This document shows positions 10,437 through 22,261 of a DNA stretch of 64,000 nucleotides, piece after piece; position 1 is the stretch's first letter, and every line of letters begins with the position of its first letter. Origin of the DNA: Oreohelix idahoensis (Eukaryota > Mollusca > Gastropoda > Stylommatophora > Oreohelicidae). The DNA is taken from NCBI GenBank assembly GCA_024509875.1, contig JAMPIV010012428.1, forward strand, positions 1 through 64,000, written 5' to 3'. A program made the translations under genes and the position numbers. The notes under the pieces are model-generated. The model did not search any database. It had not been told where the DNA came from and saw nothing but the letters and a program-made list of their open reading frames with translations.

Positions 10437-12556
10437 ATCCTGATTCAACTACACAGTGAACCAGGAATCACAATCAAATGTAATTACAAATAGTATGTAC
10501 ACAGTTTATATATATGAACTTTGTATTGACATAGTTTATTATTTTTATTCTATGTGTGACCTCTACACCTCACGGTAGAAGGGGAACGACTAAGTAAGTA
10601 AGTAAGTATTCTATGTGTGTAATTTGTGCAGTAGTAATATGAGGTAATACTGGTTTTGTTCAAGCCTGGTTGTTGTTTTTCATCATGACTTCAAGTGTTT
10701 GATTATCGGGGAAATAGTATTGGGAAAAGTTCACAGTTCCTGTCATTTGAACCAATTAATTGTCCCTCTGTGTTAAATATACTGTCAATTTTTGAGGGGG
10801 GGCACATAATGTTGAGCTACTCTGGCCACAGAAGCTTATCTTTTGTGATGGCGGCAGGAAAAGACTCCTCTGCTCGATTGCTTCCTGTGTTCTGGAGACA
10901 CCTCACTGGTCGCTATCTGGACCAAGGGGTATGCTGTCAGCCTCTGGATTCAGCAGAACTCAGACCAGGTGCTGCTTCAGTAACTTAGGACCACAGTCCC
11001 TGAAACAAGAAGGTTGTACCTCCTACTTCAGATCTAATTTATAATCTATTTCCACACTGAACACAATACATAACAAACACTGAGTTCAGAGCGGTAGGCC
11101 AACTGCTAGCTTCATCTGAAACAATTTACACCAGTATACTCCTCCCTAATGGTTACTACGCCTCTGCAATTCCAGCATTATTTCCTTCTAGTCAATATGA
11201 TAGGTGTCAGTGTACTATTTGGCAATTCCATGCAGTTTTCTTTTCTCCGACACGTTCTGTTCAGGTTGGAGCACTATCTAGGCCTTGCCTCATGTTTGCT
11301 ACTGAACCACGCACATATACAGACATAAATTATCAATTTACATTCAATTTTCATTAAAAAGATATCGAATATATCAAGCTTACCACAATTCATGGAAATA
11401 ATACACAGATACGTTGACTGGCGATGAATAATGGCACAAATTCCGATCTGCCTCTGTCCCAGACTTTTATTTAGAAAAATATGATCTGGATCTCAACGCA
11501 CTGTTTCTTAGTAAGTTTATTTTCAAATGTGGCACTGAACTGACGCTCTTAATTGCTTATATTGGTGAGTCTAACCAATCGGGCCATGTTTACACAGCTT
11601 TTCAAAAAAAGTACCCTTACTACCGTTTCCCCTAAGAACAAAGAATTAGTATTTGTAGTCCGACTAATCGTGTTTAGCCTTACATTTACTTCTATCCAAT
11701 CAAATAGGATTTTACATGGTGGCCCATTTCCCGTAAAATAGTGGTTTCAAAACATGCCCCTGTGCGATTATTTTTGGGTGTTGTCTGACACCCTCACTAT
11801 TTTCTTTTGGCTATAATTTGTTAATTCCTAGACTATTTGCGTAACACTTAACATATTCTTTGTCAGCAAGTCCTAAGGAACCTAAATATATAAGTTTTAA
11901 TGGAGCTAAGTGGCTGCGTTCAAAATATGCATTTTCTGGGATAGTCGTGTATTTTTTATTTTTTTTATGTTTAGAACCGCCACCTGTCCTGCCTTTTCGA
12001 CTTCTGTCATGATTTCAGACATAAAACAGTATAATGTCATGTTTCCTAATAAGCGTTTTTTAGGTTTTTAAACCTCACTCTCGTATGGGTAGTGTTTTTT
12101 ATCACAATCTATTTGAAACAAAGTTAGTGCTTCTGGCCTTTCGCTTGGGGAGGGTGGCATTAATTGTATATCGCGAGACGCGTGTTAGTGTTGCATGCGT
12201 TCCTGCTTTCAGCCCTCCCTCTCTCTATCCTAAGTTCATCTGTCTTTCCGTTTATGTTAACGTAGTGTAATTAATGCTAGTATTAATTTAGGTCATTAAT
12301 CAGCTTGCGTATCTCAAGGTTTTCTTAGAAATGCAGTACACGTTTTATTGTAGAAAGCGTGTAGTGATGCAGTAGGCTTTACTATCAACGTGAAACGTTA
12401 CAATTTGCAGATGAAGTAGAAAACAAGGGGGATTTTTGTACGCCATTGTGACAGCACTGTACTTTTACCATCTCTCTTTCCTTTTATTGAATTTATGTGT
12501 TAGGCTTTACATTTACCTTTTAATTTATATATGTGGATTCAGAATGTTTCACGACA
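10437..12556 (-). repeat. Left arm of a 2.1-kb inverted repeat
   Basis: It is the inverted counterpart of 16003-18080, from the outer block GTATCCTGATTCAAC to the inner block ending TTTCACGACA. The match runs throughout with scattered substitutions and small indels. No convincing gene lies in the arm. It carries one private insertion, the LINE tail at 10559-10606, that the other arm lacks. Confidence 0.85.
10559..10606 (+). mobile_element. 48-bp LINE 3' end with 13-bp target duplication
   Basis: The insert reads from ACCTCTACACCTCACGG to repeated AAGT units, and matches the 3' end of the LINE at 53407-54744. It is flanked by a perfect 13-bp repeat (TATTCTATGTGTG) at 10546-10558 and 10607-10619. 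The right arm of the inverted repeat lacks the insert. This is a severely 5'-truncated retroposed copy. Confidence 0.9.
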
Positions 12557-12676
12557 GTGGTAGCAAGTAAGGTTATCTGTAAAACACTACACCTATTAGA
12601 TACAGATACCTTCACAGCTGATCTCAGTCAGTACACTAAGTCCCCTATAAATATTTATATCATCCCACTTTACCAC
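12557..12676 (-). repeat. 120-bp core of the palindromic MITE, inverted copy
   Basis: It matches 10079-10198 in reverse orientation, again bounded by GTGGTA and TACCAC, but lacks the 82-bp outer arms. It sits exactly where similarity between the two foldback arms ends. Confidence 0.8.
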
Positions 12677-12867
12677 ATATATTGGGGTATCACTCCCGGG
12701 ATATTGAACTTTCTCCTATTATATATATTGGGAATAATAAAAATTTAAAAGGTATCCTTGGGTGAAAATAAATAAGGTTGAGCTCTCAGTGCCTGTGGTT
12801 GTCCTGAGATATTTAGTTAGAAATTGAATTGTTTAGTTAGATATTGTTTACATTTGCCTGTTAGACA

Positions 12868-13398
12868 ATGGCCAACTTGGCAAAATTTTGATCTGCTGCT
12901 GTGCAGGCTGCAAAAGAGTTAGGAATGGACGGGCAAATTATGATTGCTTATGTCACTACGGAATGTGACAAATATATTTAACGTGAAGAAAAAAGATTAG
13001 AAAAAGAGGCTGAAAGAAAGTTAGAGGCTGAAAAAGAAATTAAGAGGTTGCAGATTGAGGCTGAGGCTAAGAAAGTGGAAGCAGAAGAAAGAATATTGGC
13101 TGCAGAAAGGGAAGACAAGCGATTGGCTGCAGAAAGGGAAGCAGAAAAGGAGGAGAAGAGATTACAAAGAGAACATGAGTTACGACTAAGGGAGTTTGAG
13201 TTTCAAGGCCATGCTCCTGAAAATGGTGCCAGTCCCTTTACCTCTGATGCTACTGCTAGTCAGGGAACCTCAACCTCAGCTATGAATTTTCATTTAGATC
13301 ATTTTGTTGAGAAAGAAGATGATATCGAGAGCTATCTAAATAGATATGAACTGTTAGCTACCACGTATGGGTTAGAGAGAGAGAAAGGTGGAGCTTAA
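12868..13398 (+). pseudogene. Gag N-terminus of a SCAN-like gypsy element
   Basis: The reading starts at ATG 12868 (MANLAKF) and contains two in-frame stops (TGA near 12889, TAA near 12979) before an open stretch from 13048. It encodes a Glu/Lys/Arg-rich coiled coil (AEREDKRLAAEREAEKEEKR) and then the start of a capsid-like domain (FHLDHFVEKEDDIESYLNRYE). A two-base change in a GA-rich run near 13380 shifts the frame, and the capsid continues in the next piece. The same plan recurs at 61467. Confidence 0.8.
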
Positions 13399-13445
13399 AG
13401 TTATCTCAAGGGCTTCGTGGTGCAGCTTATGAAGTTTTTGCCAAA

Positions 13446-14795
13446 ATGAGCAGAGGTGATCAAGAAAATTATGACATGCTAAAGCAGGCTCTTTTGTTAA
13501 GATATGAAAAGAATGCTGAATTTTATAGAAAAAAACTTAGGAATGCTAAACTACTGTCAGGTGAAACCTATCACCAGTTCTCTGCACGGTTAGAGACATA
13601 CTTGGAGAAATGGACTTCTCTGGGGAAAACCCAAGATCTTAAGGAAATGATCCTTATAGAACAACTAAGAGAGTCCATGGCTCCAGACATGAGAAAGTTT
13701 CTCATGGAACAAGGTGCAGAGAGGCTGGGTGAGTTACTAAATGTTGCTGAAAGATATCAAGCAGCTCAAGCAGAGGTAACAAGTAATAAAAAGAGGCAGG
13801 TAGACAATTATCAGGCACCACAAAACTTTAATGAATTTGATCATAGAGATCAAAACAAAGGTAAGCACCAGATTGAAAGGCCTCGGTATGACAATAAAAA
13901 TAAAACCCCACAATTCAATGAAAGGAAATATGATAACAGGAAACCCTTCAGACAGGAAGGAAAATATTGTCAAATATGCAGGATGCATAATCATAATACT
14001 TGTGAATGTGGTAGGAAAGTTCCTCCATATCACGCGACATGCATGATAACAGTGGACAAGGGGAAGAAGAAACTGACAGAGAATCATATAAATCATCAAC
14101 ATCAACCCATCTGTGAAGAAGTGACATGTAATGGTGCCAAGGTTAGGTGCCTTTACGATTCAGGTTTAGAATATGACTCAGTTGTGAGTGCAACCCTAGT
14201 GCACCCTGAACAGTATACCACAGAGAAAGTGGAGATACAAGGGGCCGTAAAGGGAATATCCACCATGACACTTCCCGTAGCCGAGATCAATGTAGAGACA
14301 AGGTACGTGAAAGGAGTGATTAGAGCAGCCGTGTGGGACGATCCTAATTATCCGCTGGTGTTAGGAAGCAAATATGTTTTTCTAGGAAGCCCTGTAAAAC
14401 CTGTGGTAATGGCCACGCTTCAGGTCAGGTCGACCCCTAGTAGAACGGAGGAGGAACCACCACTAGTTTATTCTCATAAGCAGATGAGAAAGGCTCAGGC
14501 AAAAGATAAAACATTAAAACCTTGCTTTGGTAAATTGCCAACAAGCCATGCACACCCTAAGAAAGGACAATTTTATTTGAAGGAAGGGCTGCTCTTCAGG
14601 AAAGCTAGAGCAGGATCCAAAGAACAGGGACAATTGGTATTGCCAACCCCCTACAGGGAAAAAGTGATGGCACAAGCACATGTTGTACCAGACGGTGGAC
14701 ACCAGAGAAATGGGACCACCCGTCAAAGGACATCGGAAAAATTCTATTGGCCCCAAGTAGCTGCTGATATTGCACAATTTGTGGGGGGCCTGTGA
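13446..14795 (+). pseudogene. Gag capsid, CCHC knuckle, protease and integrase zinc module
   Basis: An open 449-residue reading. Residues 1-110 are a capsid C-terminal region that resembles SCAN domains (SARLETYLEKWTSL, ESMAPDMRKFLMEQ, LGELLNVAERYQ). A CCHC zinc knuckle (CQIC, H, C) lies at 13968-14009. The protease region has YDSGLEYDS where DSG/DTG is expected, then VRGVI-like and DDPNYPLVLGSKY stretches. It then goes directly to the integrase HHCC module (EKFYWPQVAADIAQF), with no reverse transcriptase between. It ends by a frameshift just before CEKC, and no integrase core follows. It is the central cargo of the foldback and lies between arms that contain no LTR features I can see. Confidence 0.8.
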
Positions 14796-15180
14796 AAAAT
14801 GTAGCAAGGTACAGTCCCCAAGTTGGGAAAATCATAATCAGATGCCAGCCAAGCATTCTGAAACATATGGGCCTAACAATAACAAGGAAAATAACAATAA
14901 TAAGGTTGACATAGAGGATAGGTATCCACCTTCCCCCCAACAGTGTTCACCAAAAACATTTAGATTCGCAACTCTGAGAAGGGCATCCAGAGAAAATAGA
15001 AACTCAGACCAGTCACCCCAGGAACAGTTTGAAGCCGCATTTAGGGAGCTGGCTGACATTGACATTGAAGATGATCCGCCTAAGTTAAAACCGAAACAAA
15101 TTGTTAACATAAGAACAGTGGGGAGTGGACGAGTGAACAATTGGGAAAATGCTCACAGCGCTTCACAATATGGCTATTAA
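14796..15180 (+). pseudogene. Unrecognised tail after the HHCC module
   Basis: After a one-base shift the frame continues with CEKCSKVQ, which completes the HHCC motif. It then runs about 110 residues to a stop at 15178-15180. This tail is Asn/Lys-rich, then acidic (ELADIDIEDDPPKLKPKQ), and ends SASQYGY. It is not integrase core and I do not recognise it. It could be the C-terminal end of the element joined by an internal deletion, or unrelated sequence. Confidence 0.5.
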
Positions 15181-16002
15181 CTTAGCATTAAAAGGGCACT
15201 GGTGACATTGGTAGTCACCCGACCCTACACCGTCCAAGGGGAAGTAGTGTTCGGACCCTGGATGGAGATAACCCACACATCTTATAGCAATGCTAAGGGC
15301 GAATTGATTTCTGATGCAGAAACTCATTTCCCCACATATTATCTTAATTCACCAGATTGTCGGTAGGCGGAACTATAGTTGATGAATATGGCCTCCATTG
15401 GAGTGGCACATTATAGAACATTATAAATATATTATTAGAAGGGTGTTTCCACATTCAATCACGCCTGAGATCAGACCAATTGTTGGCTGTGAACATTTCG
15501 TAGGAGCAGAGTGTCTCCATTGTTGCCTTTTTGAATTGAGGATAGTCCGAGTGTTTATTAAGGCGGATCAGGAACTTATTGGATCCCCTACACAACTCAG
15601 ATATCACCATATAGATCAACTCCTCATAACGTACAAATTGAGGAACATCTAATATTCTCGGGAATGTCGTTGAGCAGACTCAGAGAAGAGAAATGGTGAA
15701 TACTGATTGCGAGCAGCAATAAGACAAGCAGTAAAAACTTGCCGCTGTTCAGTAATATAACTGAAATGGATTCTTGGATTGCAGAGGTCTGAGGCAACCT
15801 TCGTCAGTAATGCTTACTTTGAATTGACCCACCTGCATTAATCCATGATCAAAATAAAATCAGAGAAACGTTGATGCAGATTTTCTAAGCCGCCATCCGT
15901 GCGATGAAAATCAAAGAAATCACCAGGCATAGACCTAAATTTCTCTATGTGTATGTAGAATTATAGACTGACGTATAACGTCTGTTTTAAGCGGGGAGAA
16001 TT
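15181..16002. other. Spacer of the foldback, no supported gene
   Basis: About 820 bp between the gag-protease cargo and the right arm. Short frames exist, but none has recognisable motifs. Confidence 0.45.
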
Positions 16003-18080
16003 TGTCGTGAAATTCTAAATCCACATATCTAAATTAAAAAGTAAATGTAAAGCCTAACACATTAATTCAATAAAAGGAAAGAAGAATGGTAAAAGACCAG
16101 TGCTGTCACAATGACTGTACTCGAGATCCCCCTTTTTATGCTCCGTCTGCAAAATTGTAACGCTTTCACGTGTGATAGTAAAGCCTACAGCAGCATACAC
16201 GCGGTTCAAAAAAACAATACAACGTGTACTGTATTTCTTAGAAAACCTTGAGATACGCACCCTGATTAATGACCTAGATAAATACTAGCATTAATTTCAT
16301 TTTATACACTGCGTAATGAAAGGACAGATGGACTTAGGATAGAAAGAGAGAGGGCTGAACGGAGGAACGCCGGCAACACTAACACGCGTCTCGCGATATA
16401 CAATTAATGCCACCCCCAACGCGAAAGGCATGAAGCACTAACTTTTTTTCAAATAAACAGTGAAAAAAACAACACTACCCATACGAGAGTTAGGTTTAAA
16501 AACCTGTAAAATGCTTATTAGGAAACATGACATTCTACTGTTTTATGTCTAAACTCCTGACATTAGTCTGACAGTACAGCAGACACCCTAAAGTTTGGAA
16601 GTGAGGAGGTGGCAACAGCACGACTATCCTAGAAGAAAATGCATATTTTGAACGCAGCCACTTAGCTCCATTAAATTTATATATTTGGGTTCCTTAGGAC
16701 TTGCTGACAAAGAATATGTTAAAGGTTACGCAAATAGTCTAGGAATTAACAAATTATAGCCAAAAGAAAATAGTGAGGTTGTCAGACAACACCAAATCAG
16801 AATTGCGCAGTGGCATGTTTTGAAACCACCATTTTACGGGACATAGGCCACCATGTTAAATCCGATTTGATTGGCGGGCAGTATATGTAAGGAGAAACAC
16901 GATTAGTTGGACTGCAAATACTAATTTTGGTTGTTAGGGGAAACGTAGGAAGGGTACATTTTTTCAAAAGCTTGTGTAAACCTGGCCCTATTGGCTAGAC
17001 CCGCTGATATAGTCAATTAGGAGCGTCAGTTCAGTGCCACATTTTCAAATAAACTTACTAAAGAAACAGTGCGTTGAGATCCAGCTCATATTTTTCTAAA
17101 CAAAACCCTGGGACATAGGCAGATCGAAATTGTGCCATATTCATCGCCAGTCAACGTAATTGTTTATTATTTCCTTGAATTGTGGTAAGCGTGACATATT
17201 TGATATCCTTTTGATGAAAATTGAATGTGAATTGATAATTTGTGTCTGTATATATGTGTGTGGTTCAGTAGCAAACATGAGGCAAAGCCTAGATATTGCT
17301 CCAACCTGAACAGAACGTGTTGGAGAAAAGTAAAAACTGCATAGAATTGCCAAACAGTACTGTGACACCTATCTTATTGAATAGAAGGAAATAATGCTGG
17401 AATTGCAGAGGCGTTGTAACCATTAGGGAGGAGAATACTGGTGTAAATTGTTTCAGATGAAGCTAGCAGTTGGCCTACCACTCTGAACTCAGTGTTTGTT
17501 ATGTGTTGTGCTCAGTGTGGAAATAGATTATAAATTAGTTCTAAAGTAGGAGGTACAACCTTCTTGTTTCAGGGACAGTGGTCCTAAGTTATTGAAGCAG
17601 CACCTGGTCTGAGTTTTGCTGAATCCAGAGGCTGACAGCATACTCCTTGGTCCAGATAGCGACCAGTGAGGTGTCTCAAGAACGCAGTGAAGCAATCGAG
17701 CAGAGGAGACCTTTTCCTGCCGCCATCACGAAAGATAAGCTTCTGTGGCCAGAGCAGCTCAACATTATGTGCCCCCCTCTAAAATTGACATTATATTAAA
17801 CACAGAGGGACAATAAATTGTTTCAAATGACAGGAACTGTGAACTTTTCCCAATACTATTTCCACGATAATCAAACACTTGAAGTCATGATGACAAACAA
17901 CAACGTAGCTTGAAAAACAAAACCAGTATTACCTCATAGTACTACTTCACAACTTACACACATATGATAATAATAATAATATATGTCAATACAAAGATTC
18001 TATTTATAATTGTGTGCATATAACCTGTGATTACATTTGATTGTGATTCCTGGTTCACTTTGTTGTTGAATCAGGATATC
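16003..18080 (+). repeat. Right arm of the 2.1-kb inverted repeat
   Basis: It mirrors 10437-12556. Its last part (about 17553-18027) matches 1-521 in the same orientation. Similarity ends near 18080 at GTTGAATCAGGATATC, and remnant gypsy sequence begins about 15 bp later. Confidence 0.85.
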
Positions 18081-18094
18081 TAATATTTGAAAAT

Positions 18095-19313
18095 CTGTTT
18101 CTGGCCATACCAGAAGCAAACTGACGTAAATCTAGTATTCATACGCCATGTTGAGACACAAGAAAAGATAACCCATATAACCGAATATAACATCGACCAA
18201 TCAGGGTTCTGTCCCTTAAATTATCAAGAAAGTATTTTGATTCTCAAATAAATACTTTTCATCAGACAAATAGATATTACTTTACATTTGTATGCCTACC
18301 AACAGTAATCTGTGCACCACAGACTACCACACCCGCCAGGAAAAAATGAAAATCATTTTTTTTTCCATCTGAGAGCAATATACAATAGACTCACGACGCA
18401 GTATAATGCGCAGATGAGAAATATCGGCGATTTATAACGCCAAATTAATCAAAGTCGAAGTATAGATCGACAGGTGAGAATATATCTCAACATCTCAGAG
18501 AAAGTATCTCTCTAAGTATAAATATTTCCAGGGAGGTGTCACCAACGCATACTACAATACTGGCAATGACACAATGCATACAATAATTTCAATCACAATT
18601 TCATATTAAGTACCATAAGTTAATGATTGACAAAAGAAAAATCATCAAAGGACCAGCGGTGAATAAAAATTAGTGAACCGCTAAATCTTTATACAATCAC
18701 TCTATCATATATTACAAATGTGTACATATTTTGATATAGAAAAAAAAACTGTTGTAAAGTTAGACATATTAGGAAGTCCAAGATTTAACAGTTAAGTGGA
18801 ATCATGTTGAGATCTACCATCACAACGAGATCTATCAAAATTCTTATCTCTGTTGAGCCCATTGCTCTTATTTGAACTCCAGTTAACATAGTTATGATTG
18901 TTATTTCTCTTCTGAACAAAATATCTATTTGATGGTTTTTGTTGTCCTGGAGAACAATTATTACAATGTAGATAACCGTTATGAAAGTTCTTATAGTCAC
19001 TAGGACCAAAATGTTGAGGACAATTAAATTGCCTCCAGTTCTTTGAAGAAGAACTATTATCATATGGATGCGTTTGGTAATGTCCACAATCACGATTATC
19101 TCTCTTAGCAAAATTGCCTTTATTTTTCCCTGTGTAACTGTGCTTAATAGGTACATCGTACTGTCTGAGCTGAGTACGATGGGTACTAACAGTTTTGTTT
19201 TCTTTTACCAACTTATCAGGAATCTGAAAATTCGATGCACGGTTTCCCTGAGGAATCTTATCATGACACTGTTGGGGTCGGATTTTGGTTGATGTTGTTA
19301 CTAAGTTTGAAGG
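18095..19313 (-). mobile_element. Gypsy copy 4 remnant: LTR end, 3' region, gag tail
   Basis: 18095-18321 matches the end of the copy 3 LTR (28235-28461), ending in CA. 18322-18784 matches the copy 3 noncoding 3' region (28462-28930). A minus-strand reading of about 175 residues (19313-18785) is rich in Asn, Ser, Lys and His like the nucleocapsid tails here, and ends in HDST, exactly as the copy 3 pol does. Pol is missing between them, so this looks like an internal-deletion product. Gypsy copy 2 begins at 19314 and cuts it off. Confidence 0.7.
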
Positions 19314-20393
19314 TGTTGACGATGATGGGTGAAATTGCCAGTTCGTGCTATCAACGCGAATTCTAAAATCAAACTTCAAATATGTCAATTCCGAACTTTG
19401 GTAACTGAAGTATACTGCCCAGGCGGGTTATAAAGTTCAACGAATTTATTCACACACACGATTCACAGTTACGAACATGGTATTCAATAGCAGACTAGAC
19501 GTTTGATACATGGACGATCAATAATAACATAGGATGAGGTAAATCTGGCATAATGTTCCTAATGGCAAGATACGTATTTCCAGTCAATCCATTATCAATA
19601 TACTTCCTTGCTAAACTAGAGTTCATACAATTAATCTGTTTTTATGATAGTTTCAAAGGCAGCGGCCGTTGACCTTCTCCAAGAAAATCGGTCATCATAT
19701 ACATCTTTAATAATACTTGAACATGCATCCATAAATACTGTCCTACTCAATTGACTCTTTCAATAAAATTCTCAGACAGTTGATTAATCATCAGATTCAA
19801 ACATTTCTTCATCAAGATAAATACAGGTTAGATACTATCCTTGGCTAACCTCTCCATACGTGCCAAGATCAAGATGTCAGCACTTCATAATACATTTATT
19901 AAGATCCATCTTTATCAATATTTTCGCTCGTAGAATTACTACTACGTTTCATAAGTGAAGCTAACAGCTCAGCTGATCCATTCATGAAATCCATAGGTGT
20001 GGATTCCAGCTAGATGCCAGCAAGAGTAGAGACATCACTAAATTCATATATAATATATCTTATTAATCTCTGGGTGCGAGACTTACGTATACCACATTGA
20101 CATGGGCTTCTGATAAGAAGGCCAGTCCTCCATAAACGAAATAATTCCCACTAATAAAGGACACAATATAATAAATACGGACCATCAGTCCGGCTTGACC
20201 CTTCAAGATCCTCTGACGTCATACTCCCTCTGATCTTAGAAACCCGTGCGCGATGAGTCTTTCATACACTACATAGTGCACACACGTGCGTGATAAATCA
20301 TACACACAAATAATATTCCTGTCATAAGAATGGTGCGTAATCTTTTAACACAGGCAGGACTTAAAACTGCCATCTATGTAAAAGTACGCAACG
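19314..20393 (-). repeat. 3' LTR of gypsy copy 2
   Basis: It starts TGTTGACGATG and aligns with 37716-37783 plus 40309-41310. The terminal CA seen in the other copies reads CG here. Many substitutions and indels separate the two LTRs. Confidence 0.75.
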
Positions 20394-20414
20394 GTATCCT
20401 TATCACTCCCCCTT
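20394..20414 (-). other. Polypurine tract of gypsy copy 2
   Basis: The minus strand reads AAGGGGGAGTGATAAGGATA next to the 3' LTR, closely matching the tract of copy 1. Confidence 0.7.
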
Positions 20415-21282
20415 AAAAAAAAGTTAATTATATTAATCTTTTTTCTAAGTAATTCGGAGAGGTGAGTCAAACTACATCAATATCGAGAAAAATAATTCAT
20501 AGGTAAAATATTATACCATAAAAAGAAAATGAATATTAAATAGAAATCAAGACAACTAAACCATAGCATGCATTAAAGCATACATCCACAATCGACCTAC
20601 TTTGGTACGATGTGGTGAAATTCAATGAAAAAAATTGAAAGAAAGTTGGAAATCAGAACCAAAAGAATTGTGAAACATCCAACTAAGTTTCCAAAAGAAA
20701 ACAAAACCAAACTAAGACATGATTTCAAATGAAGACAAGAAAAACAATGATGATGTGTAACAAATGACAAGTGAATTATAAACCGAAAAAATGAAATTAA
20801 TATACGCAAAGTGAATAAACAATGCATAATTCAACACGCTAAGAAAACAACACACTTAATGTTTCTAAAATTACTAAAGTGAACTAATCATCTATAAATA
20901 TTAAGGTCATGTACCATGAGTGGTAGATATAAGTATGAGGAGACACATATAAACTATTAGTGAATATGAACTATACCACTACTTGAGAACCTAAATTGAT
21001 TCTAACTAATCAATAAATTTCTTAATTAAAAAACAGTCACTAATTACTCATTCATTTAATTGCTAACAGTCTTACTAAGTGTTCCTGTTATATTAAAATC
21101 GTTAATAAAATATGAGAATCTGTTCATATTTTTCCATGCACGATGAGAAAATATTTATTTAACACATTACTTAGTCCAATATGTTCATTATGAATATTGA
21201 CTATATCTGTATACAACAGACAACAGTGTTCCCGTACCAAGAAAATTGCAAGATCTAAAAAGTCATGTTTCAATGCAAGCAA
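20415..21282 (-). other. Noncoding 3' region of gypsy copy 2
   Basis: AT-rich, similar to 1643-2708 of copy 1 but without its 36-bp tandem repeat. No gene is supported. Confidence 0.6.
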
Positions 21283-22255
21283 CTAGTCTATCTTGATAGT
21301 AATGTAGGTACCAATGATCTTGATCCATACGAAGTTTGTATAGAGTTTAGGTAAAGAACATAGTTCCATGATCATTATATTCCAATTGAATGATTCTCTG
21401 TAGAGACGTTTAAATTTCTGGAAGTTGTTCTGGTTCGACAGGTTCGTTCGGACAGCGTGACAAACAGTCCGCAAACACGTTTTTAACTCCAATGTATTGA
21501 ACGAATTTCGAAGCTGTAAGGCTGTAAGGCTATAGCGTACCTTGTTGACTTTGAAGATTTAACGTCTTTCGTATTCAGAGCTGTGAGAGCCTTTTGGTCG
21601 CTCTCACTGAATATTTCTGTTCGGTGGTCGTCAATTTTCTCGAAACGTACATCACGGGGTGCAAGGTGCCAGAATATTCTTGCATCAAAACACCGGCGAT
21701 CCCGTATGATGACGCGTCACTACGAAGAATAAAAATAAGATTTTTGTTAGGCAACCTTAAAACTGGAGCTTGTGAAAAAAATCTTTTAATTTCATCTAAT
21801 GCGATTTGGTGTTCGTTAGACCACTGAATTACGTTAGCTGTCCCTTTTCTCAACAAAGAAGAAAAAGGAGCAGTTATAGTAGACAAATGAGGGATAAACT
21901 TAGCATAGAACTGTATTAGTCCCAAAAGAGATCTCACTTGTTTTTTTGTCTTAGGTGCTGTGATGTTTAGAATTTTAGAGACATTACTGTCCTCTGTATA
22001 CTGCATGCCATGACCAATACGGTGACCCAGAAAGGAAATGTCGTGAAAACCGACAAATGCCTTCGATGGCTTTGCTGTTAGAGTATAATCACGCAATGTA
22101 GACAGTAAAGAATTTAATCCCTGAATATATTCATCCCATGAGTCGCTAAAGAGACAGATGTCATCAATGTATGTAATGACATCGGGACGATGAGAAAGAA
22201 CGCGACGCATCATGCGTACAAAGGTAGCAGGTGCGTTTGCTAAACCAAATGGCAT
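21283..22255 (-). pseudogene. RT C-terminus and RNase H of gypsy copy 2
   Basis: From 22255 the reading has MPFGLANAPATF, then YIDDICLF (catalytic pair), the RT connection (FLGHRIGHG, RSLLGLIQFYAKFIPHLS) and the first RNase H aspartate (LRSDASSYGIAG). It shifts frame near 21600 in the LTTTEQKYSV region; RNase H then continues in pieces to about 21420. The RNase H tail is badly worn. It is separated from the upstream part by a single nonsense codon at 22262-22264. Confidence 0.82.
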
Positions 22256-22261
22256 AAAATT

